Source: Hofstenia miamia (taxonomy: Eukaryota; Xenacoelomorpha; Acoela). Taken from it: 64,000 nt of DNA. Shown piece by piece: positions 34,875 through 48,329 of this stretch. The notes beneath the pieces were generated by a model. The model was given only the letters and a program-made list of their open reading frames with translations, ran no database searches and had not been told where the DNA came from. Each line of letters starts with the position of its first letter. Within the stretch, counting starts at the first letter, position 1. Made by a program: the position numbers and the translations under genes. The DNA lies in assembly GCA_004352715.1 (NCBI GenBank), contig SCFE01000010.1, positions 2,222,066 through 2,286,065 on the forward strand, read 5' to 3'.

Positions 34875-37800
34875 TTTAAGCAGACAATTGACAGGGTAAT
34901 GTTGAAGTATAACTGAGATATTGAACAAAAGATAATTGCTACTCATAATGAAAATATGGATATTGTGAGAAAAACACGTCATAGCACAGAGAAATCAGAA
35001 GGTGGACAATGCAAAAACTCTTAGTCATGTTGGAAAATTTGCACTGTCAAGTACAAACAAAAAGGTTTTCAGTTTTCAGCCCGGAATAGTCAATACAGCA
35101 AACTTGCCGATTTTGAACTAAAAAAACAACAGAGACTTAAATTATATCAATAGACGAATAATTTATTTCAAATCTTAAGAGTAACTAATAAGTGAGAACA
35201 ATCTATTCATCAAGACAAGTTCCATTGACTGTACTTGTTCTTTGTCAGTGCGATGTAATGAGAAATTATTATTACTAAAAAAATTCATCTTTTGAAGGGA
35301 AGACAGTTAACTTTTGTACAGTGGTTTAAGAAACATAATCAATGTCATAAACCACGATAGACCTCAGACTGCTAACGACTGCTAGAATTTAAGCTCTTAG
35401 TAGTATTGAAAAAAATGGGTCGTCCTTTTATAAATAACTTACTATTACGAAGCAGTGCACGTAAATCAACTAACATGCAGTGAATGCCAAAAAGTTTATA
35501 AGCAATGGTTTGAAAAATAAAGTTTACAATTTAAATTTTTACTTTAGTACCATGTCCTCTTCTAAAACTCAATTTAGGTTTTTAATTTTCATGCGTATAT
35601 TTTATTATAAGTTTCTAAGACACCAAAATTAGGTGTATGACTCAAAAAATTTTAGAAATTTTTTTGGAGGGATCATAAAATGGTTCGAATTAGCATTAAT
35701 ATAAATGAGCGTGTCCTCAGATCTAGTGGGCTGAGCTGGGCTTAGACGAAAGCTTTCGACCAATGTCCATCTCTGCGCAAGATTAAAGTGCAAAAAACTC
35801 TTGCTCTAGCGGATCATAAAAATTAGAAGAGATTTGTTCCCAACGGCGAAAGGACAAATTTGAGAATCACTATCATATATTTTGTTTTATGAAAATAATG
35901 TAGTTATTTACATTTGACTGTCTGGTAAAATTTCTATGAAATCATTCCATTGGGACTAGAATCTAATACATTATTACTGATTAACTAAACATCTAGCAAT
36001 ATCAAGGGAATTCGTTTCTGAATTTGAAATTCTAATTGATGTTTACAAAGAATCGTAACATATCATATATACGATTTTGAAAGTAACTTTATGTGGTCGA
36101 ATACATTAGTCTCTCGAAGACTTACGACTGATCGGCGTTTTAGGACACAGTGTTGAAAAAAATGAGAACCCAATACCAATGAAGAAAAAATAATAAAAAA
36201 ATATTAATACAGTATTCGAATTTTTTATTATAATTGAATTTGATTGAATATATCTATTATTGACCAAAGATGCCAGCAAAATCGGTTGGTTGCATTATGA
36301 AAATTGAAGCTACATTAATTTCGCAGTCCATTAATGGTCTTCTTTTAGAAATTTTCTTGCCATTTCTTCATATTGAATTTTGTTTACTGTGACAAACACA
36401 GTCCCTTTATCTGCTTTTTTATGATAATATATTTTCTTTTTCTTAAATGATTAATTTCTATATCTGTCTTGGCATAAGAATCTCTGAAAGATAGATCACA
36501 AACAAAATTAACTGACAAATGTTAATAATGAAAATAGTCATAAACATTGAAACGGAAAGAAATACTATTGACTTTGCAGAAAATTACTTATATTTAAACT
36601 AACATCTGTTTTAGCATCACATCTGGAAGACAATGGAAAATAGTTCATTCAACAAATGTCATAGATGTGGCAGATTTTTCGAAATCACTGGATTTGTCCA
36701 CAAGTCATCTTCTAAAGAAAAGTCCGAACTTGGTACCAAATTTTCGCATTAGAAACCCGAAATCTCGTTTAATACGCAAACATTTAAGAATCAACGCAAT
36801 CACAGTTTTATATGCATCTACAGATTTTAAAATTAGCTAGTATCATTTTCCAGAAATATACATATAGCAATAATAGCGAAATTCACATCGAATTCATGAA
36901 GAGAAGTCAGAGACAAAGTAAAAGATAATTAATTCTACATGTACAACATAGTTTAATAGGAATTGAAGAAAATGAAAAATTTTAAAGAGAATTTACAAAC
37001 TACTCATAGCAGATGATGAGTTCAATAAGTCAAAGAGATTCTATTGTAAAAATTTATGTCACAAACACATAATGTATAAACGAGGAAATTATCCTTCTTG
37101 CAAAATTATGTTGGCTCTTCTAGCATTTAAGAAGACAGAATTTTAATTGCATGCCTCTCAAATAAGTAAAACGGTGCACATGTAAGCGAAAAGTTGGGTA
37201 AGTATAATTTTGAATTTAATGCCCATTATTGGGGATCTCGCGGTAAGTCACTACTTACAGTAGAATTGGGCTTTAATATAAATATTGAATCACTGGAAAT
37301 GAGTTATAAAGGCTCATTATAAATTCAATAACGTTTGTAAATGATGGAAGCCTAGCAAAGAGATTTACTCTGTAATGTTAAATATTAAATACTCGAAAGG
37401 CATTTATTGGTTGCTAATAAATTATGCATGCAAAGCATTTTAAATAAATGGCTTGATTATAAAATAAATACAAAAATATAGTAGCTATATCCTTAGGTAT
37501 AATTTTTTTTAAATCAATTTTATATATTAAAAAATGGCTTAAACTACATAAAGTAATAATACAACAATAAGACGGGTACGTGTCAACTTTAAACAACCCT
37601 AATTGGTTATTGAAGTTGCAAAGACAACGCAAAACATTTATCTTCCCATGTTTCAATAGCAGCCTAATTGCATGAAAACAAGGCAAGAATATTACTAAAT
37701 ATAACTAGAAATTGCATTTAATGTGTTAAAAAAGAAAACTGCATTAATAAATCCCTCAGAATCACTGCATCAAAACCAAAAGATAAAATTGGACTTTTGG

Positions 37801-38657
37801 TCAACTTGTGAGAACCTTGAAATTTCACTGTACTAGTCATCGCTAAGATTTACAAGACTGATCTCAACATTTGAATCACCTTATAGGAATATTCAAGAAG
37901 TGGTATTATGGTGTTCAAGAAACATGTATTAGGAAGTCAGTAAAGGGCTTTTAAAATTATGATACCTAATGTTGATTTTGAAATTGTATGCAAATATTAT
38001 AAGACACAATTACTATATGACGGATGACAAATTCAATGTGATGAGTTATGGGCTAAAATTATAAAAGATATACTATCTAGTTCTTACTGAAAGAGGCATA
38101 CGGAATCCTAGATTCTATCATTCGGCTTATATAACAAAATGAATTTTCAATAGATTTCCATTGATGCATTCAAAAAGTGGATATATAGACTATGGCGCTT
38201 TTAATTTTGCGACATTTTGGTCGCAAGAACAAATATATTTCTCTCTAGGAAAAAACTAGATGATGCAGAAAAACTAGGAAAGCATATTTATCAAAAATAT
38301 TCAGCGGTTTTTGCTTATTGGAAAGATTTTTCAGCATGGATACGACGTTTTGAGAAAAAACGACTAAGAAAAAAATTGTATTATTAGACTTATTAAGTAA
38401 ATTGTATGTTAATTGTAAATGAATTTGTTCTATAATAAATGCAATTCTGCAGGCTTCATAGAAACAGTTAAAAACAAATGCGATGGGGGATAATTATTCA
38501 AATATTAGAGCCTGGATAAATAAAACTAAGAATTAACAAGTTTTAATACAATAAAAGTAATACAAATTCCGAACAACGTATCATACCATGATATGAACAG
38601 AAATTACAAAATATAAATCTTCAATTTAAAGAGCGGAATTAAAAATTGAACTAAATC
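34875..38657. other. no gene seen
   Basis: AT-rich, no supported feature. The part just below 38657 should be the TMEM168 3' UTR. Confidence 0.5.
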
Positions 38658-38852
38658 CTAAGAAGAAAGGAGATAAAAACCATGCCCAGTATCCAGTACC
38701 TTGGGAGGACAGTAGTAAAGTTTCCAACGTCTCAGGAGGTCACAGAGTGGATAACAAAACAACCAGCCGCAACGAACGCTCGCCAGCGCAAATATAAGAC
38801 GAATGATGGGAACGGTTACGAAAGGAAACGAAAGTCGTGCATGTGAGATGAC
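38658..38852 (-). CDS. TMEM168: TMEM168 coding exon 7 (last)
   Basis: 195 nt including TAG. Acceptor CTTAAG. VISHARLSFPFVTVP, a hydrophobic stretch, then PPKVLDTGHGFYLLSS, the conserved C-terminal tail. Confidence 0.9.
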   Translation of the reverse strand, partial: VISHARLSFPFVTVPIIRLIFALASVRCGWLFCYPLCDLLRRWKLYYCPPKVLDTGHGFYLLSS

Positions 38853-39178
38853 CTTAAGAATCAATTAAAATCAAATTCAAAAGTTTAGCGCACTTTAATC
38901 CAAAATATTAGAAATTAATTTGAAATAAGTTAACAATTCTCAAGATGGGATTGTGACAAAATTTCTGTACATTTACAAGGCTTATGCTTTTTAGTTTTTA
39001 CTATTAGTTTCAGTTGTTAATATTGAAATTGGTAGACAATTCAGGACATTTACTCTTTCATTGAGAAGCGTTGCGTTCCACGAGGGAGTATACATAAAAC
39101 GTAATTGTTTTAGAAGAGTTATTCAGAAATAGTTTCAAACATTCCATAAATGACAGAAGTACTTTGAGAAAGCGAAAT

Positions 39179-39217
<39 letters not shown>

Positions 39218-42200
39218 TTAAACACTGTTCTCCACTTCTTGCAGTCATTTAACATTTCTTTGTGTCATTAATCAATGTAGTTTTGAAAACTATATCAAGT
39301 TATCTTTCAATTTCCAACATTGACTCTTTTGAAACTTGGCAATCGAAGTGAATGTATGTTATAGGAAATATGAAAATTTTTTCAGATTTTGAGAATGAAG
39401 AACCTTTCTGTTGTTTGATAAGTATGTCCATAACCTACCAAAAACACATCCAGGAACTTTCAGCAATGTGATTTTAAAAGCAGTTCACTATTTATTTATC
39501 GATTTCACAAGTAAGCAAGCGCTTCAAGTGGAGAGAGCTGAATTGATTATTCGTTCATGTTTCTGCTTTGTAAAAATTATGCACATTGTGCAATAATGTA
39601 GAATAGCTGTTCATAGTTGCCGTTTTTAAATCAGCTTAACCATTTCATTTATGTGATAACTTTCTTGTTGACCAAGAACTTAGAAATCATTGGACAANNN
39701 NNNNNNNNNNNNNNNNNNNNNNNNNNNNNNNNNNNNNNNNNNNNNNNNNNNNNNNNNNNNNNNNNNNNNNNNNNNNNNNNNNNNNNNNNNNNNNNNNNNN
39801 NNNNNNNNNNNNNNNNNNNNNNNNNNNNNNNNNNNNNNNNNNNNNNNNNNNNNNNNNNNNNNNNNNNNNNNNNNNNNNNNNNNNNNNNNNNNNNNNNNNN
39901 NNNNNNNNNNNNNNNNNNNNNNNNNNNNNNNNNNNNNNNNNNNNNNNNNNNNNNNNNNNNNNNNNNNNNNNNNNNNNNNNNNNNNNNNNNNNNNNNNNNN
40001 NNNNNNNNNNNNNNNNNNNNNNNNNNNNNNNNNNNNNNNNNNNNNNNNNNNNNNNNNNNNNNNNNNNNNNNNNNNNNNNNNNNNNNNNNNNNNNNNNNNN
40101 NNNNNNNNNNNNNNNNNNNNNNNNNNNNNNNNNNNNNNNNNNNNNNNNNNNNNNNNNNNNNNNNNNNNNNNNNNNNNNNNNNNNNNNNNNNNNNNNNNNN
40201 NNNNNNNNNNNNNNNNNNNNNNNNNNNNNNNNNNNNNNNNNNNNNNNNNNNNNNNNNNNNNNNNNNNNNNNNNNNNNNNNNNNNNNNNNNNNNNNNNNNN
40301 NNNNNNNNNNNNNNNNNNNNNNNNNNNNNNNNNNNNNNNNNNNNNNNNNNNNNNNNNNNNNNNNNNNNNNNNNNNNNNNNNNNNNNNNNNNNNNNNNNNN
40401 NNNNNNNNNNNNNNNNNNNNNNNNNNNNNNNNNNNNNNNNNNNNNNNNNNNNNNNNNNNNNNNNNNNNNNNNNNNNNNNNNNNNNNNNNNNNNNNNNNNN
40501 NNNNNNNNNNNNNNNNNNNNNNNNNNNNNNNNNNNNNNNNNNNNNNNNNNNNNNNNNNNNNNNNNNNNNNNNNNNNNNNNNNNNNNNNNNNNNNNNNNNN
40601 NNNNNNNNNNNNNNNNNNNNNNNNNNNNNNNNNNNNNNNNNNNNNNNNNNNNNNNNNNNNNNNNNNNNNNNNNNNNNNNNNNNNNNNNNNNNNNNNNGTA
40701 TATATATATATATATATATTCATGTATATTTAAAAATATATTTAAATCTTTCTTAATTTTCTTCCATGTTTAACAATTTTTAGTTATCAGGGAAAATTAG
40801 GATGACCTGCAAATATATTAAATTCCCTTATCAATATGCATATCATTGGAGAGGGAGAAATTGGAAACCTATTACTTAATCAATTAATTGAAACTAAAAA
40901 ATGAATTTTAATTGATTCTACATCTTGCTGTGTAGGAAGTCTAAATGTGTAATTGGCCCAAGCCGACGAAACAGAGTAAGCGGCCATAGAAGGTACAGGA
41001 ACCCCAACCACTTGTAAATCACTAGAGTCATTATTGAAATCCAACCAAGACAATGTGAAACGACCGCACTTACTACCACTACCACTTTCTAGATCCGCTT
41101 TACCATTGGCGCGGCGCTAAATCCACAATGCACTCTCTTCAAATTGCATGATTTTTCTATAATAATTCCTACTATAAATTGATATATAGAGTTTACTTGC
41201 GTAAATAGATTCAAAACTCAAAGCACAATATAAATATAAATCTCAAATGCATTCAAAAGGAAATGAAATCAATTGCAAATATAAATATTAAAATAGAAGC
41301 ATATGGAACATTTATGGCATAATTAATTGCATTATGGATTACAGTCTGTAGTCCAACGCAGTCATGTTTGAGCTTCTTAACTTGCGATAGCCAACTGTAA
41401 GCAGACGATGAATCAACAAAAATGATCAAACGAGAGCTAGGGCTGGCCTTTGAATTCCACGCAGTGAGAATGTTAGGAAGGGACATTGTGGCGTCATCAG
41501 CAAGTGCCCAGTCTCCATTTGAAAGAGTATCACCTAAAAAATACGTGTATTGCATTGACTAAGTTTTTTTAAAATATAAGTAATACTATGTATTAGTATT
41601 GGACACTCATTAGCGAAAAGAATCAAATATGATAACTAAATATGCTCTATGATAAATTATCACAATCCAACTCTGTTTAAGAATTATTCATTTTCCTGTA
41701 CAACATAATTGAACATAATAGGCATATATTATCCACCACATCTGCCTTAAATTCTTATTCCTTCCATCAATAGAACAGTAAATAGACATTAGTAAATAAA
41801 GAACAGCAATCGTATTGCTTGAAAACTCAATGACACGATGGAAGAAAGAAACACAATCTGCTGACGAAAAATGTACCAAATTGTAAGAGTTAACATGATA
41901 GTCGAATTGTACACAATTGTAACCTAATTCTTAAAAGTAATTTAAAAAATATAAGTCTTAGTCTTGTAGAAGACACAGCTGCTTAAAAAGGAAAACTTAT
42001 AATCTAGATAAAGCTGCTATCTGCTGTCAATCATTATGTCCGGATTTCTTTATCCAAATGAATCTTTCAATTTTAACATAACAATTGATACAGATAATGT
42101 GAATGTCATAACGTAATACATTGATTTGCTATGAAAAAAAATTGGAAAAAGCTGTAATTAACATTAACATTTTCAAACATTGATAGACTATAAAAATACG

Positions 42201-45200
42201 CAATTCGTTCATATAAACCCACATCCAGAAGAAAAATTGATGGAAGAGCCACCATATAGCAGTTTGTATGCCTTACTGAAACGGGACCAATATTAAAATT
42301 CAGTGTAGAAGAGCTTCAACCGCATTTTTCAATTTGCTTAAGTAAACCTCACATCCATCAGCATCTCCGTGCTAGTGATAGTCAACCCACACTCACAATC
42401 ACACGAGTGTGAGCTTAATCAACCTACACCAATCACTAATTGGTATCAGTCTCCCTAGAAGCATATGTTTAACAGTATATTATGCTGAAAAGACGAAACC
42501 GGCTCCCCTCCCCTGGTAAGTACAATGCCAATAGAGATAACTGAAAAAAATATTGTGCTATGAAAATGATTTGAGCAAATCTATTTCGTTTGTATAACCT
42601 TATTGACACTTATGTTTATTTACTTTCTATAACTGTCGCTTTGCGATGTAATGCATAAGAAATTTGCACAAATCCAGTGACAACAAAACATTTCTTTGTA
42701 TCATAAAACATATAACGAAAAGCGCTGCGATTTTTATTAACCTTAAGCAGCACGGTATCAAGGGCTTTGCTATGTTTTCAAAGAAATTTCTGCAAGCTTA
42801 ATAGGAAATTTGGAAATAGTGAACCATGAGCGTGATTGAAGGGTATGTTAAAATTTGCACTAAAGTGTTCTACTGTAAGTGAAACACAGCCGGAACCGGT
42901 TCGCAAGAACTCTCGTCCCGATCCAATCTTGCAGGTCGATCCGAACAGCCCCACCTATGTGACAGATGGCCGAGTTGCGCGAACCCAATTACTAAAAGTT
43001 CTGAATAAACAATTCAAAATTATGGTGATAAATTGTTGAAGAGTGGTTTTGTTTTTCATAGTTGGATTTCCCAGCTTTTTGTATTGCAAGTGAAGAAATG
43101 CAATTGGTGAAATTTTTTTTAATAGCACGGTTGCCCAAGCACCTTGACCCAACTCAGCCCAACCTGCAGGTCGACCCAACGCGCTTCCACCTATGGCCTA
43201 AAGTTGTTAAAACGCAACTTTTCAAACATGATGGACAACCTTTTTGTATGGAAAATGTACGCTGTACGTATAAAAACCTTTATCATTTCTTTTGCATAGT
43301 TATGTGTACAGAAACTATATGTTAATGTACTAAACAATGACTACAATCACTTACCACAATAATAAAGAAAATAGGTATCGTACGGTAATCCGTCCGGTGT
43401 TCGACTAGAAAAGAAAGAAGATAATTTGGCATTGAGATGGGAGGACGATAGTGCATTGGTGGAATAATCACAAGCATACGTGTCCAAAATATTTGCATGA
43501 AAGAATGATTGTATTCTAAGAAGAAGCTCCCCGCTCCGAGAGTTTTGTTCCTGCACAATGCTAGGCGGTATAGGCATACCTGGCTTCAAATGCAATGAGT
43601 TTGGTGATAGAAGTGCATAGCAGACACACGTGCCACCAACCTAAAAAAATTATAATATAGAAAGTTTTGCAATATTATGCAAAATCTAAATCCTTTCGAG
43701 AAGTTTAATATCAATTGATACTCCATAAACTAAATAATAAAAAAGAATGACAAGATGAAAAATGAACTTGCCTGTGAAGAAAGTTCGCCGAACAGAGTTA
43801 AAATCAACAGTTCACATGGAACAATTAACTGAATATAAGTAAGAGCCGGAGCATGCCACCACAAACTGATGATAAGAAGCCAAGTGCTGATGGCGGCTGC
43901 CAAAACAAAACGGTAAGAAATTATGCACAAATGCCGCATTCCTAAAGTTGCCATTCGTTTGCGTAGGACGCCACCACCCAGTTCCTAAAGTGGAAAATGA
44001 TCAATTTACAATTTTACATGACTTGCAACCAAAAATTTAATGTATAATTTAACATTAATATTATTGGTTTACTCTATAAAGATGATGATACACTATCAAA
44101 CCTCCGATCAAACAAGCAATTAATTTGAATTGGTTCACAAACATGTTGGGGCGGCGCTACATTATCACACATTGGTCGAACAACCCATCACACAAACATC
44201 TGCTTGAATTTCTGTTTTATGGTTACCAGTTTATATTCATTAGTGTACTAAAGGCTGTGTAGCGTTGGTTTTATACACAATTTCTACTAAATATGTATGT
44301 ATTTGCTATAACTATTTTCTTTGTCAATAAAAATATAATTGCTTCATTTGTATTAATGTATTTTGTGTTTAAACACGTAGACTCCTCGCAAAACTTGGCA
44401 ATTGCGATAATAAAATACTCCTTGCTTGACATCATCAATGACAAGGAAAATCATTTAAAATAAATTAACCGCTGCATTGTGCGCAAGTGAATTCTGCCTT
44501 CCTGTGAGGTTGGCTTAGCACGCTAACTAAAGTAAACAAACAACAATATTGATACGAAGTAGATAATGGAACAACTTAATACTGCTTTTAATTAATTTAC
44601 TTCAACGGTAATGCTTGTTATTGCTAAATAATTCGATATTAGCCCTAACTGAAGCCAGTGAATTGATGAAAATATACTTATTTGAGCGGAGCAAAGAAAA
44701 TGACAAAATAGAAAAATAATTGACTGAAGGTTGTTCACAAGACATGAGCAATAAATGAATTCGAAGATTTGCTCACATGATTTGAACAAATTAACTTTAA
44801 ATTGCGAAATGTTTACTGCATAATTTCAATGAACATAATTGAGTGTCAGTCGAATGAATCTATACTTAAAGCTAAATCTCCCGGCGTGACTAGAAATATA
44901 AAACGTTTCGAACAATTCTCTCGAATCCTATATGAAATTTGGAAATGGGGAGGGGACGGGCATTGTTGGATGTTCTTTTATGAAGAAATGTGGTGAATTG
45001 TGCTAGAAATTTAAATAAAAATGTCGATTTTTGAAACGCTTTCAATTCTGCGTTTAAATATTTTCGCAGAAATGAATGAGAATTCCTGGAAAATTTAGCG
45101 ATATTAGTGATGTTCATTGTCACTGATAAGTAACTTTAACGTTTCACTAGAATTGAAATTGATACCACTTTACGTTTTAATTTGTTCATTGACAATCTCT

Positions 45201-46765
45201 ACAAACATTTGCTAACAAAATGAATTTGAATAAAGGAGGTCATTCGGCTCTATTTTGGAAAGGAGTAATGAAAATCAAAAAATACAGTTTAACTCCAGTA
45301 CTACGGAAACCCGTTTTCAAACAGCATTCTCTACGTAGTACTGATTTTTACACAATATTGGATTTTAAGAAAAACCAGTATTGTTGCAAAATTAAGAAGT
45401 AAATCCACTAAGAGGCACTCAGAATGTATTAAAAAATTAGACTTTACAACTGTATTAAAATGTTCAACAATATTTTTAATACTGTCATTAGTGTGGATTT
45501 TTCAAACAAATTTGATTTAAAAAAAAATTTCGGATTATTTACAAATTTGATTTACACAATAATTGGTGAATTTCAAAAATTAGTTTGAAAATCTTGCACT
45601 TTTATAAACCTAACAAATTAAAAAATTAATATAACGTGCGAAGTAACATATTATTAACTAACCTGCTTCTCATCAATGCAATCTGAAAGCTTAGAATTGA
45701 CTTGCCAAAGCGTAATAAAGAAGATGAAATGTAAGAACACCCACAAAATTGCCAAAATAACCAATCCCGGAATAGTGAAAAATGGTTGATCGGTCGATTC
45801 AACAGCACTCTTCACAGCAATTATAAAAAATGATATCTCAATGGCGAAAAGGGCAAACAGAGAAATGAAGCGGTAAAAAGCTCTGATACGAAAAAACCAA
45901 GTCCACCTATCAAACACCGATGACGGATGGAAAAAGCAGTTCAGAGTTGGTTCCGCCAGTACATGTATGCCAATGGCAGCCATTGCGTACTCGTTCACTG
46001 CAAGAACTGGTGTGGTTACATAAGAGTGCTTGATGACGAAGAGAACGACGAAAATATTAAAAAACGCCCAATATGACTTCATTGTTAGGGCGCAGGCATA
46101 GAATGCTAGAGTAACAAGTGAAAGCCAATAAATGTAGAATTCGTCTGAATAAAAGAGGAATGATAAGCAACACCCACATAGAAACCACACATAATTCATT
46201 GGAAGAATAGACTTCCCAATAGTAGCAACCCCTAAATGTACTTTTAGATTCATCATAATAAAAATCAATGCTGTCCTTAAACGTGTATGAATAATAGTTT
46301 TAGCAATCACATGAATGTAAACTGCATACGTTTCAAATACAAATTTTTTGAATTCTAGTAGAAACGGAAAATGTCTGTTCAGTTTTAATAACAAAAATGT
46401 ATACCTGTAAATCTTTCCAAAATGAAAACGATGCACTTTGAAATGCAATGCATGACGAAAAACGCATTTAGTACATCTTGTGTGACACCAAGTACATTTT
46501 CAGTGCACAATACTTTCAACGAACTAACCGCCATCATTAATCCAGTATAGAATATGTAAATATTTTTGTAAACGCCATCATATGTTTTATCAAAGTAAAA
46601 GTTTTTTAGAACTATTAACAAAATTGGTGCGGAACATACTGTAACACTGAGAATGAGACTATATGAATGTCCAAATTCAAGCCAACGACAAAACAAAGAC
46701 ATTAAAATACCAACATACAACAGGACTTCAGATGAAATGGAAGCAAACGAGATGATATAATGCAT
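38658..46765 (-). CDS. TMEM168: transmembrane protein 168 orthologue, seven coding exons
   Basis: Exons 46765-46405, 46231-45663, 43984-43772, 43640-43355, 41533-41343, 41116-40922 and 38852-38658 join in frame to 2010 nt, 669 aa (vertebrate TMEM168 is about 697). The N-terminal two thirds are multi-pass membrane: CRW at 26-28, ERFTG at 117-121, MKSYWAFFN, FDRWTWFFRIRAFYR, PGLVILAILWVFLHFIFFIT, KLSDCIDEK, then MRHLCIIS. Residues about 410-540 form a soluble domain: DTYACDYSTN, PYDTYFLYYCGD, WALADD, RLIIFVDSSS. The C-terminus has a last hydrophobic segment and the family tail VLDTGHGF. Vertebrate TMEM168 is reported at the nuclear envelope; its biochemical role is poorly known. Introns range from 131 to 2069 nt, the last including an N gap. 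AG directly before the first ATG means an upstream coding or non-coding exon is possible. Confidence 0.93.
39182..39215. repeat. (TA)n microsatellite
   Basis: TA repeats inside TMEM168 intron 6. Confidence 0.95.
39698..40697. other. assembly gap (1000 N) in TMEM168 intron 6
   Basis: Placeholder-sized; its right edge is a (TA)n tract (40698-40719). Confidence 0.99.
40922..41116 (-). CDS. TMEM168: TMEM168 coding exon 6
   Basis: 195 nt, 65 codons, after GGATTTAG; ends at GAT|GTAGAA. Contains SWLDFNN and WANYTFRLPTQQD. Confidence 0.85.
41343..41533 (-). CDS. TMEM168: TMEM168 coding exon 5
   Basis: 191 nt after TTTTTAG, ends phase 0 at ACT|GTAATC. Begins inside the codon for Gly477 and carries DTLSNGDWALADD and RLIIFVDSSS. 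Confidence 0.88.
43355..43640 (-). CDS. TMEM168: TMEM168 coding exon 4
   Basis: 286 nt after TTTTAG, ends phase 1 at G|GTAAGT. VGGTCVCYALLSP, DTYACDYSTN, PYDTYFLYYC. Confidence 0.9.
43772..43984 (-). CDS. TMEM168: TMEM168 coding exon 3
   Basis: 213 nt, 71 codons (ELGGGVLRKRMATLGMRHLC...FGELSSQ). Acceptor CTTTAG. The donor is CAG|GCAAGT, a GC rather than GT donor; the next exon is in frame only with this choice. Confidence 0.87.
45663..46231 (-). CDS. TMEM168: TMEM168 coding exon 2
   Basis: 569 nt. Acceptor ATTTAG at 46232 chosen because ERFTG-VATIGK then keeps the spacing of the vertebrate protein; ends phase 0 at CAG|GTTAGT. Five or more hydrophobic segments. Confidence 0.87.
46405..46765 (-). 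CDS. TMEM168: TMEM168 coding exon 1
   Basis: 361 nt, ends phase 1 at ACAG|GTATAC. Contains the first four hydrophobic segments. The Met aligns with an internal Met-His of vertebrate TMEM168, so about 25 more N-terminal residues could come from an unseen upstream exon. Confidence 0.85.
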
Positions 46766-46767
46766 CT

Positions 46768-48329
46768 AATATTGTGCCAAAATGTTTAAAAATATAAGAA
46801 AAATGATAAAATCTATTAATTTGACAAAAGATATTTTGGAAAAGTTTAAATAAAATTAACTCAATATTCGTTTACAAATAAATTTTAAAATCAAATGTGC
46901 ATATCAAAATCTTTAATGCAGATCATTATTAAATTTATTGGAAATGTGGCAAAATATTACTCGATAAAGATTGTGCACCCGATGTTGTAGATGGGAATCT
47001 TCGGGAATGCATCCCAACTGATTTTTTGACATTAAACCAAATCTAAAATCAGCTAAAATATTTGTTAATTTGTGTTGAAAAAATTATAAAGAAACAGACT
47101 TCAGTTCAAGTCAACAGGTAAACAAAGTAAATAAATGTGTAAATTATACAGAATAATAATAAATATAGTTATATGTAAGAAAAAAAAGGCAAAGCAGATA
47201 GAAAGATAATTAACTTATATACAAAAAATCTTAAAAAGAAAACGCACCAATACGCTGATTACGCTAAAAACATAACAAAGGAGCCGTCCATAGATGGTTT
47301 ATATTATGATGATTTTTTGTTCATACTAGGGGCGATGGAGCATCTGAATTCAAGCCCGGGCTTCAGTTACATCCAAAATCAAAATCGAATGTGAGCAATT
47401 TTTATTACATAATGCACATGTCGAAATTTGATTTGATATCGACTGATATGTTAATTCTAAATGTTATTGGAACATAATTATAATAGAAAAAAAGTAATTT
47501 ATTGGTTATTTCCTAAAGCTTAAAAGTACATTATTGTGCCATACTATAGTATAAAAAACGATCATCATATACATTTTTCATTTTTCTATATGGAAAATTA
47601 ACATCATGTTTAACAACGTGACCTATACATATGGCGAGCACTGCTCATCAAGAAACAATTTTTGAGCTCCTATTCTCTACTATGAAGAATTTAAGACAAA
47701 ATTGCAATTTACATTCGGTCATGAATTAATTATATTTCATATTTCGTTGCATTTTTTGGCTAATTCTTGTACATTGAAAGCTAAGATCGAACACTGAACG
47801 TAACAATTTATTAAAAGTGTTAGATTTCGAATTATAGCAAAATTTTGCTTGTTCATTGTACGTATGTAGCCGTCAAACTAAGGATTTTACATGCATTGTC
47901 CAACAAAGAAATTTACCCCTGAAACCGTGATACTTATAATTCTTTTTAACTAATTGATATTTTAAGAGAGCAAAACACTACTTGCACTAGACATTTCTAC
48001 TTTTCGCAGCATTTTTTATTGTAAGGTAGGAATCTGACATTAATCGTCCCGTATTTATTTGGACGGTTTGGTTGAAGTCAAAATTTGGTATAATGTATTA
48101 AGTAATGTGTGTTATGAACATGTTATTGAAGGCCATTATACATGTTTTTTTTTAAATTGCTTAAAATTCATTATAAAAACATTTCCTTTTAGTGACATTT
48201 ATAATGTTTTACTTTTCAAGCGCATCTATAGTCAAAGTAAAAGCCAGTAAAGATTGAAATTTTGATACAAAGGATAATAGCATTCTTTGATGTTTGAGAA
48301 GCTCTTTGTTTTTTAGCAGCGATACAGGG
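46768..48329. other. no gene seen (upstream of TMEM168)
   Basis: AT-rich; would contain the TMEM168 promoter and any 5' exon, neither of which I can place. Confidence 0.5.

Noticed and set aside
43160-43180. CCTGCAGGTCGAC resembles a cloning-vector polylinker
   Set aside because: A diverged sister sequence at 42925-42945 (TTGCAGGTCGATCC) in the same intron shows it belongs to a native GC-richer repeat; no further vector sequence flanks it.
42836-43325. Two plus-strand reading frames in TMEM168 intron 4
   Set aside because: Short, without homology I recognise, and they lie in a small low-copy repeat inside an intron.
46355-46404. 50-nt intron in TMEM168 that also keeps frame
   Set aside because: It would insert about 40 extra residues compared with the family spacing; the 173-nt intron ending at 46232 fits better.
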